A stretch of 35,648 nucleotides of DNA, from positions 1 to 35,648 of the forward strand of contig JAEUJR010000355.1 in the NCBI GenBank assembly GCA_016793585.1, given 5' to 3'. This DNA is from Archangium sp. (lineage in GTDB: Bacteria; Myxococcota; Myxococcia; Myxococcales; Myxococcaceae). The position numbers and the translations under genes are program-made. The notes below the pieces were generated by a model. It was not told where the DNA came from, did not search any database, and saw only the letters and a list, made by a program, of their open reading frames with translations. This document shows, piece by piece, positions 31,838 through 35,648 of the stretch (the stretch's first letter is position 1; each line of letters begins with the position of its first letter).

Positions 31838-32551
31838 ATGTCGCTCAACGTCACCATCGTCGAGCCCCCTGCCCTGTTCGGCGAACCGGAGAAACAGCTC
31901 CGACGCATCGACACCATCCTCGACATGGCGCCGGTCGGTGACGTCATCGTGCTGCCCGAGACGACGCTGACAGGCTACGTCTCTCCCCAGGGCGTGTTCG
32001 ACCTGAGCGCCTTCGCGGGGCCGTTCGAAGGTTCACAGCTCGCCGGGCTTCGGGAGCTCGCCGTTCGTCGCCGCGCGGCCGTCATCGGCCCCGTCATCGA
32101 GCGCGATCGAGAGCGCCTCTTCAACACCCAGGTGGTGCTCGCCGCAGACGGCGCTCTGCTCGCGAAGTACCGCAAACGGCACCCGTGGTACCCCGAGACG
32201 TGGGCGACGCCGGGCGATCTGGCGTTTCCGCGCTTCAGGCTCGGTGAGCTCGAGTGCACCCTGGCCATCTGCTTCGACGTTCACTTCCTCGCGGAAGAGG
32301 CCACGCACGAGCTCGGCGAATCCGACGTGCTCTTCTTCTGCTCGGCCTGGGTCGACAGTGAGTTCGACTCGAGGCCAGACCATCTGACGCCGCTCGCGCG
32401 TGACTTCGGGCTCGTCGTCGTGAACTCGAACTGGGGCCGTGGCGACCCGCGTCTGCCAGGCCAGGGCGGCTCGATGGTGGTGGGCCCGACCGGGGCCATT
32501 CTCGCTCGGGCGACCGAGCTGCACCGGCGGCTCGACGTGCGCATCGATTGA
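31838..32551 (+). CDS. Carbon-nitrogen hydrolase (nitrilase superfamily)
   Basis: 237 residues from ATG 31838 (MSLNVTIVEPP); an in-frame ATG at 31823 is possible and neither has a clear ribosome site. The alpha-beta-beta-alpha fold enzyme hydrolyses non-peptide C-N bonds with a Glu-Lys-Cys triad, all present: E41 in LPETTLTGY, K113 in KYRKRHPW and C145 in AICFDVHF. The tail has VVNSNWG and GGSMVVGPTGAIL, as expected for the family. Members act on nitriles, amides, carbamoyl compounds or biotinidase-like substrates; the specific one is not readable. The gene is followed 31 bp on by an rRNA methyltransferase. Confidence 0.88.
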   Translation: MSLNVTIVEPPALFGEPEKQLRRIDTILDMAPVGDVIVLPETTLTGYVSPQGVFDLSAFAGPFEGSQLAGLRELAVRRRAAVIGPVIERDRERLFNTQVVLAADGALLAKYRKRHPWYPETWATPGDLAFPRFRLGELECTLAICFDVHFLAEEATHELGESDVLFFCSAWVDSEFDSRPDHLTPLARDFGLVVVNSNWGRGDPRLPGQGGSMVVGPTGAILARATELHRRLDVRID

Positions 32552-32582
32552 CCTGCGGCGACACGTGGGTCATGGGCCCGCC

Positions 32583-33593
32583 ATGAGCTCCCTCGCCACG
32601 CTGTTGCCGGCCTGCATCGACGCCCGCGCGCCGCTGCTCGATGAGAAACACCTCTCGGGCTGCCGCCTCTTCAACGGCTTCGTCGAAGGCCTGCCCACCC
32701 TCGCGCTCGATCTCTACGGCACCACGCTCGTCATCCACGATCACTCCAGCGCGAAGACGGGCGACGAGGCGCTCGCGAAAGAGGCCCTCGAGCTGACGAA
32801 GCAGAAGCTGCCGTTCATCACGACCGCGCTGTGGAAGGTGCGCAGCTCTGACAACACCGAGCTTCGCAACGGCGTGATGCTGCTCGGCGAAGAGAAGCAG
32901 CTGTGCCGACGCATCGTCGAAGACGGCGTGTCGTACGCGCTGGCGCTGCGCCTCAACCGCGACGCGAGCCTCTACCTCGACACCCGCGGCCTGCGCGCGT
33001 GGGCGAAGGCGAACCTCGCCGGCAAACGCGTGCTCAACACGTTCGCGTACACGGCGAGCCTGGGCGTGGCGGCGAAGGCCGGCGGCGCGAGCGAGGTGCT
33101 CAACACCGACTTGAACAACGCGTTCCTCACGGTGGGCCGCGACTCGTGGTCGATGAACAAGTGGCTCGTGAAGCGCCCCGAGTTTCGCCCGGGTGACTTC
33201 TTCGACGTCGTGGGCCAGCTCAAGCGCGAGCGTCGCACGTTCGACTGCGTGTTCGTCGACCCGCCGCTGTTCTCGGTGACCGAGCAGGGCCGCGTCGATC
33301 TCGTCGCCGACATGGAGCGGCTGCTCAACAAGGTGCGCCCGCTCATCGCGCACGACGGCTTCCTCGTCGCGGTGAACAACGCGGTGTTCGTGCCCGGCAG
33401 CGACTTTCAGGCCGTCATCGATCGCATCTGCGCCGACGGCTTCGTCACGCTCGAGACCCGCGTCGACGCGCCGCTCGACTTCGTGGGCACCGAGGCCACC
33501 CGTCGTGGGCAGGCGCCAGCGAGCCCCGCGCCGTTCAATCACTCGACGAAGATGGCGGTGCTGCGCGTCACGCGGAAAGACGGCAAACGCTGA
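32583..33593 (+). CDS. RlmI-like class I rRNA methyltransferase
   Basis: 336 residues from ATG 32583; the frame open to 32439 overlaps the amidohydrolase and is rejected. The C-terminal Rossmann domain (about 120-336) has SYALALRLNRDASLYLDTRGLR, matching the (F/Y)LDxRxxR motif of RlmI/RlmK-type enzymes, then VLNTFAYTASLGVAAKAGG (SAM loop, 150-168) and FDCVFVDPPLFS (220-231), the catalytic DPP region. It should methylate a base of 23S rRNA, as RlmI does at C1962. The N-terminal PUA domain of E. coli RlmI is not evident; a shorter mixed domain replaces it. The precise target is therefore uncertain. Confidence 0.85.
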   Translation: MSSLATLLPACIDARAPLLDEKHLSGCRLFNGFVEGLPTLALDLYGTTLVIHDHSSAKTGDEALAKEALELTKQKLPFITTALWKVRSSDNTELRNGVMLLGEEKQLCRRIVEDGVSYALALRLNRDASLYLDTRGLRAWAKANLAGKRVLNTFAYTASLGVAAKAGGASEVLNTDLNNAFLTVGRDSWSMNKWLVKRPEFRPGDFFDVVGQLKRERRTFDCVFVDPPLFSVTEQGRVDLVADMERLLNKVRPLIAHDGFLVAVNNAVFVPGSDFQAVIDRICADGFVTLETRVDAPLDFVGTEATRRGQAPASPAPFNHSTKMAVLRVTRKDGKR

Positions 33594-33650
33594 GGCGCGT
33601 CGTGGTAACTGCGGCCCGCCACACTCCCCCGCCGTTCCATTCGAGGAACC

Positions 33651-34265
33651 ATGCTCAAGAAACTCGCTCTCGGTCTGGGCGTCGTCGTCGCCGGGCTGCT
33701 CATCGCCATCGTCACGCGGCCGTCGGAGTTCGCCATCAAGCGCTCGCTGGCCATCGCCGCGCCGCCTGAGATCGTCTACGCGCACGTCGTCGACTTCCAT
33801 GAGTGGGCGGCCTGGTCTCCGTGGGACGGGTTGGACCCCTCGATGAAGAAGACGTACACGGGCGGGCCCGGCGTCGGCGCGAAGTACGAGTGGAACGGCA
33901 ACGACAAGGTCGGCAGCGGCGCGATGACCATCGCCGACGCGAAGCCCAACGAGGCCGTCGGCATCACGCTCGAGTTCAAGACGCCGATCGAAGCCACCAA
34001 CCGCACCGACATCACCTTCGCGAAGTCGGCCACCGGCACCGACGTGACCTGGTCGATGTCGGGCAAGAACAACTTCATGAGCAAGGCGTTCTCGCTCTTC
34101 GTCGACATGGACAAGATGGTGGGCGCCGACTTCGACAAGGGCCTCGGCTCGCTCAAGGGCGTGAGCGAGACGCACGCGAAGAAGGCGGCCGAAGAGAAGG
34201 TCGCCGCCGAGGCCGCTGCTGCTGCCGCCGCGGCTGCTGCCACCGTCGACGCCGGCACGCCTTGA
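33651..34265 (+). CDS. Membrane-anchored SRPBCC (polyketide cyclase-like) protein
   Basis: 204 residues, ATG 33651 with GAGGA directly upstream. One N-terminal transmembrane helix (about 5-21) leads to an SRPBCC domain (about 27-170): IKRSLAIAAPPEIVYAHVVDFHEWAAWSPWDGLDP is the classic start of the polyketide-cyclase/SRPBCC group, with VGSGAMTIADAKPNE and ATGTDVTWSMSG in the second half. A Lys/Glu/Ala helix and an Ala-only stretch form the tail, ending DAGTP. Such proteins bind small hydrophobic molecules; nothing shows which. It is the second SRPBCC protein in the window but resembles the one at 27647 only in fold. Confidence 0.85.
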   Translation: MLKKLALGLGVVVAGLLIAIVTRPSEFAIKRSLAIAAPPEIVYAHVVDFHEWAAWSPWDGLDPSMKKTYTGGPGVGAKYEWNGNDKVGSGAMTIADAKPNEAVGITLEFKTPIEATNRTDITFAKSATGTDVTWSMSGKNNFMSKAFSLFVDMDKMVGADFDKGLGSLKGVSETHAKKAAEEKVAAEAAAAAAAAAATVDAGTP

Positions 34266-34293
34266 CGTCGAAGGCGCGTGAGGTGAAAGCGAC

Positions 34294-34905
34294 GTGGTGA
34301 CTTCACGATCGTTCGCCTTCGACGCCGAGTACTACCGCCGGTACTACGAAGACCCGAAGACCCGCATCTACGACCGCGCCCGGCATGCCCACCTCATCGA
34401 GGGCGTGCTGGGCTTGCTGGGGTGGTTCGGGTGGCCGCTCGACTCGGTGCTCGACGTCGGCGCAGGCGTCGGCTGGTGGAAAGACTGGCTGAAGAAGCAC
34501 CGCAAGCACGTTCGTTACGTCGGCACCGAGATGGACGCGGCGATCTGCAAACGCTTCGGCCACACGCAGGCCGACATTCGTTCGTTCCGCCTGCCCGAGC
34601 GCTTCGACCTCGTCGTCTGTCACGGCGTGCTGCCGTACGTCGACGACGCCGGGCTGCCCGACGCCATCGAGAACCTCGCGGCGATGTGCGGTGGGTTTCT
34701 GTACCTCGAGGCGATCACGAAGCGTGACGTCGCGGGCAATGTCGACACCGAGCTGACCGACACGCGCGTGCACCAGCGGCCGGGCGCGACGTACCGCAAA
34801 CTGCTCGCACCGCACTTTCGACAGGTCGGCGCGGGGCTGTGGGCAAAGCGTGATGCACCGGTCGTCTTCTACGAGCTCGAGGCAGGGCTCGACGCGAAGC
34901 GCTGA
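34294..34905 (+). CDS. Class I SAM-dependent methyltransferase
   Basis: 203 residues from GTG 34294 (GAGGTGA about eight bases upstream); GTG 34297 is equivalent. An N-terminal DAEYYRRYYEDPKTRIYDR cap precedes motif I, VLDVGAGVGWW (about 53-63), and a strand-2 acidic end in VGTEMD. FDLVVCHGVLPYVDD (about 105-119) matches the Methyltransf_11/25 pattern for small-molecule or protein substrates. The C-terminal PGATYRKLLAPHF and AGLWAKRDAPVVFYEL complete the fold. Substrate unknown. It ends one base before the convergent carboxylesterase stop. Confidence 0.85.
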   Translation: MVTSRSFAFDAEYYRRYYEDPKTRIYDRARHAHLIEGVLGLLGWFGWPLDSVLDVGAGVGWWKDWLKKHRKHVRYVGTEMDAAICKRFGHTQADIRSFRLPERFDLVVCHGVLPYVDDAGLPDAIENLAAMCGGFLYLEAITKRDVAGNVDTELTDTRVHQRPGATYRKLLAPHFRQVGAGLWAKRDAPVVFYELEAGLDAKR

Positions 34906-34906
34906 G

Positions 34907-35648
34907 TCACGGAGGCGCGGGCAACGAGGTTCCCGTGAGCGCGTCCCAGAAGTCGCACTCGGCGTCGCGCCACCCGGTGCCCGTCGACGGGAGCGCGTCG
35001 ATGCGCATGAAGGGCTCGGTGCTCGAGTACGTGGGCCAGGCGATGGAGCCGACACCGTTCGGGTCTCCCGTCGCGGCAAAACGAGTCCACCAGCCGAGCA
35101 TGGCCGCTTCGACCGCGAGCTCGCCTGCAGGCAACGCGGGCACCGACTCGCTGAGCTTCTGGAAGAGGTAGCCCAGCTCGATGCCATGGAAGGCGCCACG
35201 CGCAGGTTGCAGCGCGCGGGTGAAGAGGTAGCGGTACACCGGCGTACCCTGCTGGCCGAGCGCCGCCGCGCGAAGACCGAGCCTCGCCGTGCACCCGAAG
35301 AAGCCGTCGGTGGTGACCTGAACGAGCGCCTTGCGCGGAGAGCCGTAGGTCGTCGACGGGTACAGCTGCTGCGTGACGCGGTCGACGAGGGCCGGCGTGA
35401 GCAGCGCTCCGACGGCGGCGCGGTACTCGGCCTCGGTGGTGATGAGCGGCATCGTGAGCGACGTCTCTTCGAGGTTCGAGCCGATGATGAGCGGCACCTT
35501 GTGGTGACGGCCGTTCTGCATCGCGACGTACGGCACCTCGGGCAACACACGGCCGTCGACGACCGGGACCCAGCTCACCGCGGGCCGGCGCCCACCGACG
35601 ACGACGGGCACGGGGTACGCACGAATCAGCGCCTCGGGTGAGAGCGAG
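34907..35648 (-). CDS. Type-B carboxylesterase, C-terminal part (5' end beyond window)
   Basis: About 247 codons of the C-terminal half of a carboxylesterase/para-nitrobenzyl esterase; the start and the catalytic serine lie outside the window. PLIIGSNLEETSL is the conserved block that holds the acid residue after GxN, and AFHGIELGYLF is the (G)HGxELxY motif with the catalytic histidine. WWTRFAATGDPNG and WPTYSSTEP are the usual closing segments. The frame is open to the window edge, reading LSPEALIRAYPVP before the first internal GTG at 35611, so that GTG is not the true start. Substrate is unknown beyond ester hydrolysis. Confidence 0.85.
   Translation of the reverse strand, partial: SLSPEALIRAYPVPVVVGGRRPAVSWVPVVDGRVLPEVPYVAMQNGRHHKVPLIIGSNLEETSLTMPLITTEAEYRAAVGALLTPALVDRVTQQLYPSTTYGSPRKALVQVTTDGFFGCTARLGLRAAALGQQGTPVYRYLFTRALQPARGAFHGIELGYLFQKLSESVPALPAGELAVEAAMLGWWTRFAATGDPNGVGSIAWPTYSSTEPFMRIDALPSTGTGWRDAECDFWDALTGTSLPAPP

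Noticed and set aside
1..35648. Apparent excess of CTCGAG, GTCGAC and similar TCGA-containing words
   Set aside because: It is spread evenly over all genes and fits the preferred Leu, Glu, Val, Asp and Ser codons of a GC-rich genome. No count or background model was available.

Overview
The window is a continuous stretch of GC-rich chromosomal DNA, coding on nearly every base, with strong G/C preference at third codon positions and frequent GTG starts. Lipoproteins with Gly/Ser and 'DAG' linkers, a secreted protein with MopE-type Asp/Cys repeats, an AgmX/PglI-like protein, a PilT-family paralog and an SRPBCC protein with a histone-H1-like tail all point to a myxobacterium (Myxococcota, probably Myxococcia). 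This is an inference from gene style; no rRNA or marker gene allows a finer call. I see no tRNA, rRNA, CRISPR array, insertion sequence, integrase or phage gene.

Layout. (1) 1-7346, all minus strand, read right to left: an RluA-family pseudouridine synthase, a CapA-type metallophosphatase, a PilT-like protein with an altered ATP site, cystathionine beta-synthase, an AgmX/PglI-domain membrane protein and a SAM methyltransferase cut by the window edge. (2) 7410-10219, plus strand: a Cys-rich lipoprotein with a 27-bp tandem repeat, then a compact unit of an ExbB/TolQ-like mini membrane protein, an ECF sigma factor and a zinc-type anti-sigma factor. (3) 10225-12577: a linalool dehydratase/isomerase-like protein (minus), dTMP kinase (plus) and a small exported protein (minus). 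(4) 12812-16729, minus: a 1305-residue surface lipoprotein with eleven MopE-type repeats. (5) 16867-19181, minus: a HEAT-repeat protein overlapping an AlkD-family DNA glycosylase. (6) 19182-19786: a 605-bp divergent gap with no gene I can support, then an OmpA-domain lipoprotein (plus) convergent with Hsp33 (minus). (7) 21629-25270, minus: a Cys-rich protein with a Gly/Ser tail, single-stranded DNA-binding protein and another lipoprotein, with readable terminators. (8) 25349-29004: a PBP4-type peptidase with an unusual C-terminal extension, divergent from the SRPBCC/H1-tail fusion and a zinc-ribbon gene that appears frameshifted. (9) 29020-31801, minus: aldo/keto reductase, PhyH-type dioxygenase and cysteine desulfurase in a tightly overlapping operon. 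(10) 31838-34905, plus: a nitrilase-superfamily amidohydrolase, an RlmI-like rRNA methyltransferase, a membrane-anchored SRPBCC protein and a SAM methyltransferase, ending 1 bp from a convergent type-B carboxylesterase that runs off the window.

Most genes are housekeeping (sulfur amino acids, nucleotide synthesis, RNA modification, DNA repair, cell wall, redox chaperone) mixed with lineage-specific surface proteins. No single gene cluster is clearly a new system. The best candidates for new biology are the PilT-like pseudo-ATPase with two N-terminal domains, the ExbB-like/ECF/anti-sigma unit, and the SRPBCC/H1-tail fusion next to the frameshifted zinc-ribbon gene.
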